Source: Pigmentibacter sp. JX0631 | Lineage (GTDB): Bacteria > Bdellovibrionota_B > Oligoflexia > Silvanigrellales > Silvanigrellaceae | Length of the DNA: 64,000 nucleotides | Direction: 5' to 3' | Assembly: GCF_029873255.1 (NCBI RefSeq) | Contig: NZ_CP123622.1 | Span: 1,638,501-1,702,500, forward strand | Part shown: positions 1 to 8,512 of the stretch, piece by piece | How the letters are laid out: each line of letters starts with the position of its first letter | How positions within the stretch are numbered: the first letter of the stretch is position 1 | The notes under the pieces: generated by a model | What the model saw: only the letters and a program-made list of their open reading frames with translations | The model's database searches: none | Told to the model about the DNA's origin: nothing | Made by a program: the position numbers and the translations under genes

Positions 1-1
1 C

Positions 2-406
2 GATTTTTTCTCTGGTGCTGTTAGGGCTGGTGAACATGAAGATATTAACTTAATGACTATTCTGTGCGAAGCTACAGAAGGTGGACTTGAAATATTAACT
101 AGAGACGGAAAATGGTTAGAAATTCAAACTAAAAAAGGTCAAATGGTTGTTGATTCCGGTGACATGTTATCCCGTATAACAAATCAAATCATCCCATCTA
201 CGACTCATCGGGTTGTAAATCCCAAGTCAGCAAAAAATGTGTCTAGATATTCTATGCCATTTTTTATTCATCCTTCTGAAAATTGCGAGCTGAATGTCTT
301 TAAAAATTGTTTATCTCCATCAAGAGCTGCCAAATTTCCTCCTATCTTAGCCAATGAATTTTTGTTACAAAGGTTAAAGGAAATTGGGTTAGGAAACAAA
401 ATTTAA
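2..406 (+). CDS. 2-oxoglutarate/Fe(II)-dependent oxygenase, C-terminal part
   Basis: The reading frame is open from the window edge, so only the C-terminal 134 residues are visible. They match the catalytic half of the isopenicillin-N-synthase-like 2OG-Fe(II) oxygenase superfamily. An H-E-D triplet (the HxD iron ligands) comes early, followed by a region with G-D-x-L, a distal His in T-T-H-R-V and an R-Y-S-M-P-F-F stretch that supplies the Arg/Ser binding the 2-oxoglutarate carboxylate. Such enzymes are cytoplasmic and oxidise small molecules using O2 and 2-oxoglutarate. The substrate cannot be read from this fragment. The gene ends 21 bases before the probable start of the downstream ABC ATPase gene, so the two may be cotranscribed. 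The family is clear; the specific function is unknown. Confidence 0.85.
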   Translation, partial: DFFSGAVRAGEHEDINLMTILCEATEGGLEILTRDGKWLEIQTKKGQMVVDSGDMLSRITNQIIPSTTHRVVNPKSAKNVSRYSMPFFIHPSENCELNVFKNCLSPSRAAKFPPILANEFLLQRLKEIGLGNKI

Positions 407-427
407 AAAATAAAAGAGAGGTTGAAC

Positions 428-1396
428 GTGAAAGAAGAGAACGTTCTAACTGTAGAAAATCTAGTAACTAGCTTTAACGTTTCCGGTCGTGAGGTTAATG
501 CCGTTGATGATTGTTCTTTTCATGTCAAAAAAGGAAAAACATTAGGGATAGTTGGTGAATCTGGATGTGGAAAAAGCGTAACAAGTTTATCTATTATGCG
601 TCTAATTCCTACTCCTCCAGGGAAAATAAAATCTGGTAAAATTCTTTTTGGCAATAAAAATATATTAGATTTACAAGAAAAAGAAATGCGCTCGATTCGT
701 GGAAATAAAATATCTATGATATTTCAAGAACCCATGACAAGTCTAAACCCAGTATATACAATTGGAAATCAAATTGCAGAAGTCTTTCAAACTCATAAAA
801 AAGTGAGCCAAAAAGAAGCGCAAAATTTATCGATTGAAATGCTGAAACAAGTTAGAATACCTTCACCCGAAAAAAGAATTCACGATTATCCTCATCAGTT
901 ATCAGGTGGTATGCGACAAAGAGTTATGATTGCAATAGCATTAGCTTGTAAACCAGCTTTATTAATAGCTGATGAACCAACAACAGCGTTAGACGTAACA
1001 ATTCAAGCTCAAATTCTAGCTTTAATGAATAATTTACAGGAAGACAACGGAATGTCTACTATTTTAATAACGCATGATTTAGGAGTTGTCGCTGAAACCT
1101 GTGATGATGTTGTTGTAATGTATGCTGGAAAAATAGTTGAAAAGGCTTCTACAAAAGAAATATTTACAAATCCAAAGCACCCCTATACAATTGGATTATT
1201 AAATTCAATACCAAGGCTTGGAGAAAAAAAAGATCGCCTCAATACTATACCAGGTATTGTACCTTCACTAACAAAATTGCCAAAGGGTTGCAGATTTCAA
1301 GATAGATGTTCAATAGCTACAGAGGAATGTAAAATTTCGGAACCTTTGTTAAATGAAGTTGAAAAAAACAAGTTTGTTGCTTGTATTAAAGCATAA
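428..1396 (+). CDS. Oligopeptide/dipeptide ABC transporter ATP-binding protein (OppD/DppD type)
   Basis: ATPase subunit of a peptide (or nickel/opine-type) ABC importer at the cytoplasmic face of the inner membrane. Counting from an alternative TTG at 422, the Walker A G-E-S-G-C-G-K-S is near residues 45-52, the signature L-S-G-G-M-R-Q-R near 160-167 and the Walker B L-L-I-A-D-E-P near 180-186. The C-terminal oligo_HPY region has clustered cysteines (C-R-F-x-D-R-C, then C, then C), a pattern linked to an iron-sulfur cluster in some DppD/OppD proteins. I prefer GTG at 428 because the Shine-Dalgarno AGAGAGG ends at 421 and would touch the TTG at 422 but lies six bases before the GTG. The partner ATPase follows at 1439. 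No permease or binding protein of this system is in the window. Confidence 0.9.
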   Translation: MKEENVLTVENLVTSFNVSGREVNAVDDCSFHVKKGKTLGIVGESGCGKSVTSLSIMRLIPTPPGKIKSGKILFGNKNILDLQEKEMRSIRGNKISMIFQEPMTSLNPVYTIGNQIAEVFQTHKKVSQKEAQNLSIEMLKQVRIPSPEKRIHDYPHQLSGGMRQRVMIAIALACKPALLIADEPTTALDVTIQAQILALMNNLQEDNGMSTILITHDLGVVAETCDDVVVMYAGKIVEKASTKEIFTNPKHPYTIGLLNSIPRLGEKKDRLNTIPGIVPSLTKLPKGCRFQDRCSIATEECKISEPLLNEVEKNKFVACIKA

Positions 1397-1438
1397 ATTA
1401 AATTTAGCATTTAATGCCTATATAAAAAGGAAAGATTT

Positions 1439-2443
1439 ATGACTGCAGACAATATTTTGCAGATAAAAAATTTAATTAAATATTTTCCTATTCATGGTGG
1501 ATTATTTGGCAAAGAAATTGCAAAAGTTCATGCTGTCGATGATGTTTCCTTTTCATTAGGTAAAGGAAAAACATTAGGTTTAGTGGGAGAATCGGGATGT
1601 GGAAAAAGTACTTTAGGAAGAGCTATTTTAAGATTAATTGAACCCACATCTGGAACAATAATTTTTAATGGCAAAGATATTACACAACTCTCTCAAAAAG
1701 AACTTAGACATTTAAGAAAAGAATTTCAAATAGTTTTTCAAGATCCATTTGCAAGTTTAAATCCTAGAATGTCAATTCGTGAAATACTATCTGAACCGTT
1801 TGAAATACATAAATTATATACAAATAAAAATGAAAGAGAATTAAAAATAATTTCTCTTTTAAAAGAAGTAGGATTAAATCCTGAATTTATTGATAGATAT
1901 CCGCATGAGTTTTCTGGTGGACAAAGACAAAGAATAGGAATTGCAAGAGCAATATCTTTGAATCCTAAAATTATAATTTGTGATGAACCCGTAAGTGCGC
2001 TTGATGTATCCATTCAAAGTCAAATATTAAATTTAATGATGGATCTTCGAGATAAATACCATCTTTCTTATATATTTATTGCACACGATTTGTCCGTTAT
2101 TGAACATATTTCAGATGATGTTGCAGTAATGTATTTAGGTAAAATAGTTGAATATACATCTTCAGATAATTTATATAGTAAACCATTGCACCCATATACA
2201 AAAGCTTTAATATCTAGTATTCCAAAGCATGATATTGTTGAAAAAAGAAAACGCCAAGTCATTCAAGGTGACATACCAAGTCCAATTAATCCACCTTCAG
2301 GATGTCGTTTCCACACACGATGCCCATTTGCTAAAGAAATTTGTTCACAAAAAATACCAGAATTAAAAAATATGGGAACAGAAAATAGTCCCCATTTTGT
2401 ATCTTGTCACTTTACAAAAGAATTATCTGATAAAACTATTTAA
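1439..2443 (+). CDS. Oligopeptide/dipeptide ABC transporter ATP-binding protein (OppF/DppF type)
   Basis: Second ATPase of the peptide importer, expected to form a heterodimer with the product of the preceding gene. Walker [10 protein letters not shown] is near residues 50-58, followed by the Q-loop in F-Q-D-P-F-A-S-L, the signature F-S-G-G-Q-R-Q-R and Walker B I-I-I-C-D-E-P. The C-terminal oligo_HPY segment again carries C-R-F-H-T-R-C-P. The length of 334 residues is usual for OppF/DppF. The ATG at 1439 has an AAAAGGAAAG ribosome binding site; the 42-base gap to the upstream gene fits one operon. The gene ends 3 bases before the end of the convergent gene at 2447, leaving no room for a separate terminator. 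Confidence 0.92.
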   Translation: MTADNILQIKNLIKYFPIHGGLFGKEIAKVHAVDDVSFSLGKGKTLGLVGESGCGKSTLGRAILRLIEPTSGTIIFNGKDITQLSQKELRHLRKEFQIVFQDPFASLNPRMSIREILSEPFEIHKLYTNKNERELKIISLLKEVGLNPEFIDRYPHEFSGGQRQRIGIARAISLNPKIIICDEPVSALDVSIQSQILNLMMDLRDKYHLSYIFIAHDLSVIEHISDDVAVMYLGKIVEYTSSDNLYSKPLHPYTKALISSIPKHDIVEKRKRQVIQGDIPSPINPPSGCRFHTRCPFAKEICSQKIPELKNMGTENSPHFVSCHFTKELSDKTI

Positions 2444-2446
2444 TTT

Positions 2447-3364
2447 TTACATTTTCACAATAATTTTAAATTCAGGTTTTATATTATATTTTTTTGCAAA
2501 ATTACCTTGATTAATAGCTATAGCAAAATTGCCCAAGCTATTTAAATAAGATACTTCTGATCCGACTTTAACATCACCAAAAGTATTGCCATAATGAATT
2601 TTTTTGCGATAGATAACCTTATCTTTTTTATCTAAAATTTCAACTTGAATTTGTTTTCCTACTTCTGCTCCAATTTGTTTTAAATTTTCAGGACTAATAT
2701 TTGTCCATAAATTTCCGTAATCACCATCTAAAATAATAACAGTACCATGAATAGCATTATTTTTTACTTGTGAAGTTTGAATCGGAAATTTTATATATTC
2801 TTTCAAAATATGTGGTCCAACTTCTGCAAATGTTATTTTATCTGCAGCGAGTTTTCCACCAGTATAAGCAAATACATCTCGGCCATAAAAAGTGTGAGAT
2901 TTTTCTGAGTTTTCTAATCTATTTTTGGTTTCATCAATTTCTCTAATTTCTTTAATTCCATAAGCAGCAGCTATATTTGTCAACGTTCCGTTGTCCGGAG
3001 TTACAATAAAGTAACCATTATTAGTTTCAGCTACAATAGATTTTCTAGAAGTACCTACCCCCGGATCTACTACAGATACAAAAACAGTCCCTTTAGGATA
3101 GTATTGCATTACTTGGTATAATCTGTACGAAGCTTCCTGAACATTAAATGCTTCAACATTATGCGATAAATCTGAAATAGTTAAACTGGGATCAACAGTA
3201 TAAATTACGCCTTTCATAGTGCTCACAGCACCATCGGTTAAACCAAAATCAGTCATAAGAACGACTGGCGCTTTTGCCATAGCTACATTTCCAAAAACAA
3301 AAATTAAACAAGCAGAAAGTAATTTACTTCCTTTTAAAACTTGTTGTTTTAAATTACTAAACAT
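2447..3364 (-). CDS. Exported SAM hydroxide adenosyltransferase-like protein (DUF62 family)
   Basis: Homologue of S-adenosyl-L-methionine hydroxide adenosyltransferases and of the SAM-dependent halogenase fold. Family blocks seen are T-D-F-G near residues 38-41, V-D-P-G-V-G-T-S-R-K at 99-108, P-D-N-G-T-L-T at 123-129 and F-Y-G-R-D at 159-163. In characterised hydroxide adenosyltransferases the catalytic triad is Asp-Arg-His. Here Asp100 and Arg107 are present but the residue of the usual F-H-G-R-D His is Tyr160. The N-terminus (about residues 1-31, with a hydrophobic run ending A-M-A-K) looks like a Sec signal peptide, whereas most family members are cytoplasmic. The start has a strong GGGAGGGTG site. 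Activity is therefore uncertain; it may hydrolyse SAM, use another nucleophile or be a binding protein. Confidence 0.8.
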   Translation of the reverse strand: MFSNLKQQVLKGSKLLSACLIFVFGNVAMAKAPVVLMTDFGLTDGAVSTMKGVIYTVDPSLTISDLSHNVEAFNVQEASYRLYQVMQYYPKGTVFVSVVDPGVGTSRKSIVAETNNGYFIVTPDNGTLTNIAAAYGIKEIREIDETKNRLENSEKSHTFYGRDVFAYTGGKLAADKITFAEVGPHILKEYIKFPIQTSQVKNNAIHGTVIILDGDYGNLWTNISPENLKQIGAEVGKQIQVEILDKKDKVIYRKKIHYGNTFGDVKVGSEVSYLNSLGNFAIAINQGNFAKKYNIKPEFKIIVKM

Positions 3365-3629
3365 GTTTACACCCTCCCAAAAGAAAACGATATAATTATA
3401 AAATATTTAAGGAAATTTTATGAAAATTAAAGTGCGATTTATTATTAAAAAACAATATTAACAGAACATAAATTTCAGCTAAATATATTTTACATAAATC
3501 TCTTTACACTTTATTTTTTTTATTCGTCAAGGTTAAATTTTCAAAAAATAAAACTATATAAAATCTTAGCTTTACAAGAATAACTTTCTGATCCAATATC
3601 ATTAAAAATTGATCGGGAGGTGATTCTGT

Positions 3630-4820
3630 ATGAAACATGAAAATCGTTCCTTGGGTTTAGTTAATTATCATTCTATCCAATACTTCAGTCGTGACTTAAA
3701 AAGCTGTGTTGAGTGGCACAAAAAAACATTTGGTTTTGAAGAAATAGCTCAATCAAGTGAAAATTGGGAAAAACGACATGGAATGCGTTCAGTTGTGCTT
3801 AGAGGAGCTGGAAGTATCGGCTGGATAATTACAGAACCTATTGAAAAAAATTCTACTGCAGGGAGATATCTTTCCACACACCCAGATGGTGTTGCCTTTC
3901 TAAATTTCAAAGTAAAAAATTTAAAAAAAACAGTTGAATTTTTAGCTGATAAAAAAGCGGCTTTCTTATATGAAATTGAAAATCATAAATCTTTAAATGA
4001 TGGTTATTGGTATGAAACTGCCATCGCTACTGCGTTAGATGATGTAGGTTTTAGATTCATTGAAGAATCACAATACGATCAATTTGCTCCTGGATTTAAA
4101 TGGATTAATCAAGAAAAAAATAAACATAATTCTTTTGGATTAGATTTAGGAATAGATCATGTTACTTGTAATGGACGTTCAATGCATGCAATTACTGAGT
4201 TTTATCGCCATTGTTTAGGCTTTGAACAGTATTGGGGCATAGAATTTCATACTAACCACCACAAGCCAGATTTAGGTACAGGCTCTGGTTTAGAAAGTAT
4301 TGTTATGTGGGATAAAGAAAGTGGTATTAAATTTGCCACAAACCAGCCATTAGCACCATATTTTAATAATTCTCAAATTCAAATATATGTTGAAGATAAT
4401 AGAGGTTCTGGAGTTCAACATATTGCATTTGGCACAAAAAATATCATAGATACGGTGAGCAAAATAAGAAATAAAGGTGCCGTTTTCCTAGAAGCTTCTG
4501 ATAAATATTACGAACAACTTCCTGCAAGAATGTCTGCCATGAAACTCGATAAAATCAAGGAACCATTTAATATTATTAAAGAAAATAACATTTTACTCGA
4601 TGGATCTAACAGTAAATATTTACTCCAAATTTTCATGAAGGAACAATCTGTTCAATTACAGAAAAAAGAAGCAGGGCCCTTCTTCTATGAAATTATTCAA
4701 CGAGAAGGTGATGAAAGTTTTGGTGAAGGAAACTTTAAAGCTTTGTTTGATAGCATTGAAAAACAACAAGTATCTGAAAATAGACAAGAAATGAGGGAAA
4801 GAGTAGATTCTCTCTGCTAG
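3630..4820 (+). CDS. hppD: 4-Hydroxyphenylpyruvate dioxygenase-like protein
   Basis: Non-haem Fe(II) dioxygenase of the two-domain vicinal-oxygen-chelate fold, which converts 4-hydroxyphenylpyruvate to homogentisate in tyrosine catabolism. The three iron ligands fit the family: His177 in I-D-H-V-T, His264 in V-Q-H-I-A-F and Glu354 in F-F-Y-E-I-I-Q-R. The C-terminal stretch E-S-F-G-E-G-N-F-K-A-L-F is a slightly altered form of the family motif. The length (396 residues) is in the eukaryote/actinobacterial range. The start at 3630 has a GGGAGGTG site. 4-Hydroxymandelate synthase uses the same substrate and ligands and cannot be excluded, but HPPD is much more common. No homogentisate dioxygenase is adjacent. 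Confidence 0.88.
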   Translation: MKHENRSLGLVNYHSIQYFSRDLKSCVEWHKKTFGFEEIAQSSENWEKRHGMRSVVLRGAGSIGWIITEPIEKNSTAGRYLSTHPDGVAFLNFKVKNLKKTVEFLADKKAAFLYEIENHKSLNDGYWYETAIATALDDVGFRFIEESQYDQFAPGFKWINQEKNKHNSFGLDLGIDHVTCNGRSMHAITEFYRHCLGFEQYWGIEFHTNHHKPDLGTGSGLESIVMWDKESGIKFATNQPLAPYFNNSQIQIYVEDNRGSGVQHIAFGTKNIIDTVSKIRNKGAVFLEASDKYYEQLPARMSAMKLDKIKEPFNIIKENNILLDGSNSKYLLQIFMKEQSVQLQKKEAGPFFYEIIQREGDESFGEGNFKALFDSIEKQQVSENRQEMRERVDSLC

Positions 4821-4926
4821 CAGCAATTTTTTTAAAAAGCACTTGCGTAGGTTCTACACAAATGTTACAGGTCACCTTCTGTATTAGAGAAGTTTCATTC
4901 TTCTCAAACTAAATGAGGAGTTTAAA

Positions 4927-5058
4927 ATGGGTAAGAAAGATAACCGTCGTACGTTTAAAATGAAAAGAAAAAAAGCTCAAGCTGCTAAAAAAGCACGTGT
5001 AAGAGCTAAAATAGTAGCTGGTAAAGCAACTTCTAAAAAGACTGGTATAAAGAAGTAA
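4927..5058 (+). CDS. Small, highly basic 43-residue protein
   Basis: An ATG with a strong GAGGAG site six bases upstream opens a 43-codon frame ending in TAA. The product begins M-G-K-K-D-N-R-R, has 14 Lys and 5 Arg but one acidic residue, and is Lys/Arg/Ala-rich throughout, like small ribosome-associated proteins. The gene lies between an HPPD gene and a tRNA-Ser gene, 17 bases from the tRNA, which suggests a shared transcript or housekeeping expression. I do not recognise a named family. A nucleic-acid or ribosome binding role is inference from charge alone. Confidence 0.7.
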   Translation: MGKKDNRRTFKMKRKKAQAAKKARVRAKIVAGKATSKKTGIKK

Positions 5059-5075
5059 TTTCTTTATTAAAAAAC

Positions 5076-5165
5076 GGAGAGATGGCCGAGTGGCTTAAGG
5101 CGGCGGTCTTGAAAACCGTTGTAGGTGCGAGCCTACCGGGGGTTCGAATCCCTCTCTCTCCGCCA
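5076..5165 (+). tRNA. tRNA-Ser (anticodon TGA)
   Basis: The acceptor stem GGAGAGA pairs with TCTCTCC, followed by discriminator G and an encoded CCA (5163-5165). The anticodon loop CTTGAAA places TGA at 5110-5112. A long variable arm and the GGTTCGAATCC T-arm are typical of a type II serine tRNA. Total length is 90 nt. Confidence 0.97.
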
Positions 5166-5883
5166 TTCTTCTTTCCTAACAAAAATTCCCTCTTATAAAT
5201 AAAGTAAATATCATTTGTAATGTTAAAAACATTTGAAATAATTATTACTACATACATTCAACTCGTTTTGTATTAATATAGGAATATTATAGTTTTTTAC
5301 AAAGAATATTTTAGCCAGCAACTGACTATCAAAAAAAATAAAGAGCAAATTAGAATTAAACTTAGGTATGTATAAATTTCGAAGCATAGAAGTAACTAAG
5401 TAAGAAATTATCATCGTTTTTTAATTCTTAATACACCTGTTCTAATCAAAATAATTAAAATCCTTTTCAATTTCTCTTCCGTTTTAAAAGATGAATTATT
5501 TATTAAGGATTTCCTTACATAACTATAGCAACCTATATAAAAAATCCATTTTTTTAAGCAAAAATAGAAGAATACTCATTACTAAATGAAGATCTTCTGT
5601 TTATTTATTTTAGTTATTTTAGTTATTTTATAGATTTGAGAAATTTACAAACGATACTCTTATAAAAAAATAAAATTACTTATTTTAATTTTTTTTATAA
5701 TTATAAATTATGATAAATTAATTTTATTTTTTAATTTTGGTGTGCTATTAAAAATCTGAGCTTATTTCTAGGCTCAAAAAAACCTTATTTTTATCCAATT
5801 TTTTTTAATTCAATAGTCTCCATTTTATTTTTTATGGTTTTTTCGTTTATTTATTTCTTAATTTTTTATAAAAGGTTGATACT
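5166..5883. other. Gene-poor AT-rich intergenic stretch
   Basis: 718 bases with no convincing gene. A 63-codon minus-strand frame at 5223-5414 lacks a ribosome binding site and family features. There is a short TAGTTATTTT direct repeat near 5610-5632 and a weak five-pair hairpin (TGAGC...GCTCA) near 5757-5776. The stretch ends at the start of the orphan secreted gene at 5884. Confidence 0.6.
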
Positions 5884-7101
5884 ATGTCAATTTTGAAACA
5901 AATTTCTAAGCGTAAAATAATATACACTTCAATAGCATTATTTATTACATCTACAGCCTCAGCTGCAATCCCTATAATTCCAATTCTTTTTTGGGGAATT
6001 GTTGCAGGGGCTGCGACTTCTACTGGTCTTGGTATTTATTGCGTAGCATCAGATGCTTGCTCAAGCAGCTCTAAGAAAAAAGATAAATTAAATTCTACAA
6101 CTACTTCAAAAACACCTGCTACAACTACTTCAAAAACACCTGCTACAACTACTTCAAAAACACCTGCTACAACTACGACTCCACAATTTATTCAGCCGCA
6201 AATTCCAATAACTGCCGTAGGGTGTACCGTTCTAGTCAGACCACACGCAATCAGCGTTCTTATTTCACAAGCTGCTAACGAACAAATTGAGGTTAACATT
6301 CAAAATATTGAGGCAATGGATACAGATCATAGAGAAGAGGCTATTGTGCGTACGCTTAAAGAACTACGAACAAATGCTTGTTATTTACATTCGTTAGTCG
6401 GTCGGACGGTTCCACTTGCGAGTTTGGAAAATAATGCTCCAAATATTCCTGAATATTCTGAAACTATCTTTCGATCTACAGGAATCTTAAATAGAATGCT
6501 CATTGCTCAAAGAAGGCTATCCCAACTTTTTGGGGAAAGACAATGGACAACTTCAATAAATTCAGAGATGACTTCAATTTCTAATTACTTAACGAGATCC
6601 TATTCAGAAGTTACAAATTACCTACATCAAAGGTTTCCGCGTACTTTAAATTTTGAAATTACTCAAAGAGCTACACCTGCTTTAATAAATTTTAGAAATG
6701 ATCTTCTAGCAAATAGACTTGATGCTTTAACTGATTTTTTTGCTCATAATGCACTTAGAATCGCTAGAACACGTTATCAGCAAGGATTGGCAACCGGGGA
6801 AATCATCTCCGATGAAGTTCAAGGCGGATTTACAGTTCGTATAAACACTATGTTGGATAATACAGATGCGGGACTGATAAATATTTTACGTAGCCATGCA
6901 AGACCTTTATTAGAAAACCAAACGCGTGCAAGATTAGCTGATTGGCAGAGCGTTCAGAATACCTTGGAAGAAGTGGTAACAGATACTTATGATCAAGTTT
7001 TCTCTCGTATTACTTGCATAAATACCGTTGCAACTGCTGCTTTGCATCAAACATGCCGCGAAAATAATGTACATAGATATTCTTCTGAATTAAATAAATA
7101 A
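5884..7101 (+). CDS. Putative secreted protein with Thr-rich repeats, unknown function
   Basis: A 405-residue protein I do not recognise. The N-terminus has Lys/Arg followed by a hydrophobic core and A-S-A-A, a likely Sec signal peptide cut near residue 27. A second hydrophobic Gly/Ala-rich segment runs to about residue 52. A low-complexity linker follows, holding three perfect copies of T-T-T-S-K-T-P-A (residues about 72-95), and then a roughly 300-residue mainly helical C-terminal region with scattered Cys. The linker looks like a spacer between a membrane or export segment and a surface domain. The start has an AAAGG site about 9 bases upstream. The gene is isolated between two long noncoding stretches, as expected for an accessory gene. 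Function unknown. Confidence 0.75.
   Translation: MSILKQISKRKIIYTSIALFITSTASAAIPIIPILFWGIVAGAATSTGLGIYCVASDACSSSSKKKDKLNSTTTSKTPATTTSKTPATTTSKTPATTTTPQFIQPQIPITAVGCTVLVRPHAISVLISQAANEQIEVNIQNIEAMDTDHREEAIVRTLKELRTNACYLHSLVGRTVPLASLENNAPNIPEYSETIFRSTGILNRMLIAQRRLSQLFGERQWTTSINSEMTSISNYLTRSYSEVTNYLHQRFPRTLNFEITQRATPALINFRNDLLANRLDALTDFFAHNALRIARTRYQQGLATGEIISDEVQGGFTVRINTMLDNTDAGLINILRSHARPLLENQTRARLADWQSVQNTLEEVVTDTYDQVFSRITCINTVATAALHQTCRENNVHRYSSELNK
6097..6168 (+). repeat. Three perfect 24-bp tandem repeats inside a coding region
   Basis: Three identical consecutive 24-base units (6097-6120, 6121-6144, 6145-6168) encode an eight-residue T/S/K/P/A unit. The unit is a multiple of three, so copy number could vary without breaking the frame. 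Confidence 0.97.
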
Positions 7102-7985
7102 CATATAAATAAAGTGATGATCTTGAATTTTTATCCAAATCAAAAATATTTTGTCTTTTAATACAAATCTCAGTATATAACTATGCAAAGACACCAAACG
7201 TAAATTTTTTAATTTTTATATTTAATTCTCTTATTATTATTTTTTAATTCCCAAAATTTCAAGTCTTTCTAATTACCTACATTGATTCTTCCGAATTCAA
7301 TATATTACTTATAAATTCTTATATGTGTATGTATTTTGAAATGGAATTTTTTAAAAATCTAAATTTTAATATACATTTATATTATCTCAATCTAATAATT
7401 TTCTTTAATAATTCTAAACTTTTCTAACAAAATTAAATTTCTAATAATATTTTTATTTCCTACAGATGTTATTAATCTCAAACATTCTATTTTATTGTTG
7501 TAAAAAAATAATAGTTCAAATACTTCTCAACTATAAAAGAAATTTATTTATTCGCTTCATTTAATCTTATACTTAAAATATCTTATTTTTTAAATGTAAA
7601 ATTCTAATTTTATTTAAAAAAGTATTTAACTTATATGATAAATTGAAATAGATTTTTCTTTCTAAATCTGAAAATAATGAGCTTTCAAAAATTAATATAT
7701 TTTCATCAGGTTTAAGAGTCGAATTCACTTTTTCTTTATATTAAGATAAATCTTTATTTTTCTTCCATAAAAAATATTTTTTAAGCAATCATAAAGAATT
7801 TTTTCTGTTTTTGTGTAAATAAAATTCTGTAATAATTAAATAAATTTTTAATATGCAATAATTTTAACAAAATTTTTAATAAAAACTTGTGTTTTAAGTT
7901 TTATATGGTACTCTCTAACATCGTTAGACACGGTTAGAGTGTTTAACAAAACAACAATAATTACTAATTAATATTAAGGAGTTAC
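7102..7985. other. Long AT-rich noncoding stretch
   Basis: About 880 very AT-rich bases with no frame I can support on either strand. No tRNA, transposase remnant or clear terminator was seen. The only ordered element is a GTTAGAG-type inverted repeat at 7913-7939, described separately. The stretch could be a decayed accessory locus, but no homology is readable by eye. Confidence 0.55.
7913..7939. promoter_or_regulatory. Inverted repeat upstream of the OB-fold gene
   Basis: CTCTAAC at 7913-7919 and GTTAGAG at 7933-7939 are perfect inverted copies 13 bases apart. A third related GTTAGA sits between them at 7923-7928. The element is 46 bases before the start at 7986 and could be an operator for a dimeric regulator. 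No protein is assigned. Confidence 0.4.
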
Positions 7986-8444
7986 ATGAAAAAAACGTTT
8001 TATTCAATTGTTGGTAGTATGGTTTTATTAACCTCTTTTTCAGCATATTCACTTGATGATCTTGCTATTCATAAAAAAACAGTAGCAGCTACTAAAAATA
8101 TGGGTGATGAAAGATTTGTTTCTGTCACCGGTGTAATTGTAGAAAGAATTATGGGTGAATATTATAGATTTAGAGATAAAACTGGAGACATGTGTCTTGA
8201 AATTGATTCGGATAAATTAGTTCACTTTGGTACTAGAAGTCTTCCATTTGGAGCAGTCTTTCATTTGATTAGAGGTAAACAAGTAACAATAACAGGTGAA
8301 ACTGACAGAGAATATTTCAAAGATGGTTGTGAAAAATTCAACGTCGATGTTAGTGAAATTACAGTTATTGATAAATCTTTAAATTTAAATAAAATACCTT
8401 CGGATGATTTACTAAATCAAGCAGCAGTAGAGCCTACTCTCTAA
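7986..8444 (+). CDS. Periplasmic bacterial OB-fold (BOF/YgiW-like) protein
   Basis: A 152-residue protein with a signal peptide (about residues 1-22, ending near A-Y-S) and a core that resembles the BOF family of small periplasmic OB-fold proteins such as YgiW/YdeI. Family-like features are V-S-V-T-G-V-I-V at the first strand, Y-Y-R-F-R-D-K-T-G-D in the middle and V-T-I-T-G-E-T-D-R later. Members have been linked to envelope stress tolerance, and the exact ligand is unclear. Two Cys in the mature part could form a disulfide. The start is preceded by AAGGAG. It lies downstream of an inverted repeat and is followed by a strong hairpin. Confidence 0.7.
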   Translation: MKKTFYSIVGSMVLLTSFSAYSLDDLAIHKKTVAATKNMGDERFVSVTGVIVERIMGEYYRFRDKTGDMCLEIDSDKLVHFGTRSLPFGAVFHLIRGKQVTITGETDREYFKDGCEKFNVDVSEITVIDKSLNLNKIPSDDLLNQAAVEPTL

Positions 8445-8448
8445 TATC

Positions 8449-8477
8449 AAATTCATGGAAAAATTTTCCATGAATTT
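8449..8477 (+). terminator. Near-perfect hairpin after the OB-fold gene
   Basis: A 29-base almost complete palindrome (14-base arms AAATTCATGGAAAA / TTTTCCATGAATTT) starts 5 bases after the stop at 8444. It lacks a clear T-run afterwards, so it may act as an mRNA 3' stabiliser or a weak terminator. Confidence 0.5.
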
Positions 8478-8512
8478 AAACAAATTAAAAAATACAACTT
8501 AATGGTATATAA

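Noticed and set aside
1738-2262. Minus-strand frames within the OppF-type gene
   Set aside because: They are antisense shadows of a clearly conserved ATPase gene.
5033-5257. 74-codon minus-strand frame over tRNA-Ser
   Set aside because: It is the reverse complement of a tRNA gene, a known source of false proteins (R-T-P-G-R-like peptides), and has no ribosome binding site.
5223-5414. 63-codon minus-strand frame in the AT-rich gap
   Set aside because: No ribosome binding site, biased composition and no recognised feature; consistent with chance in AT-rich DNA.
6097-6168. CRISPR array
   Set aside because: Repeats are contiguous without spacers and encode a protein linker.
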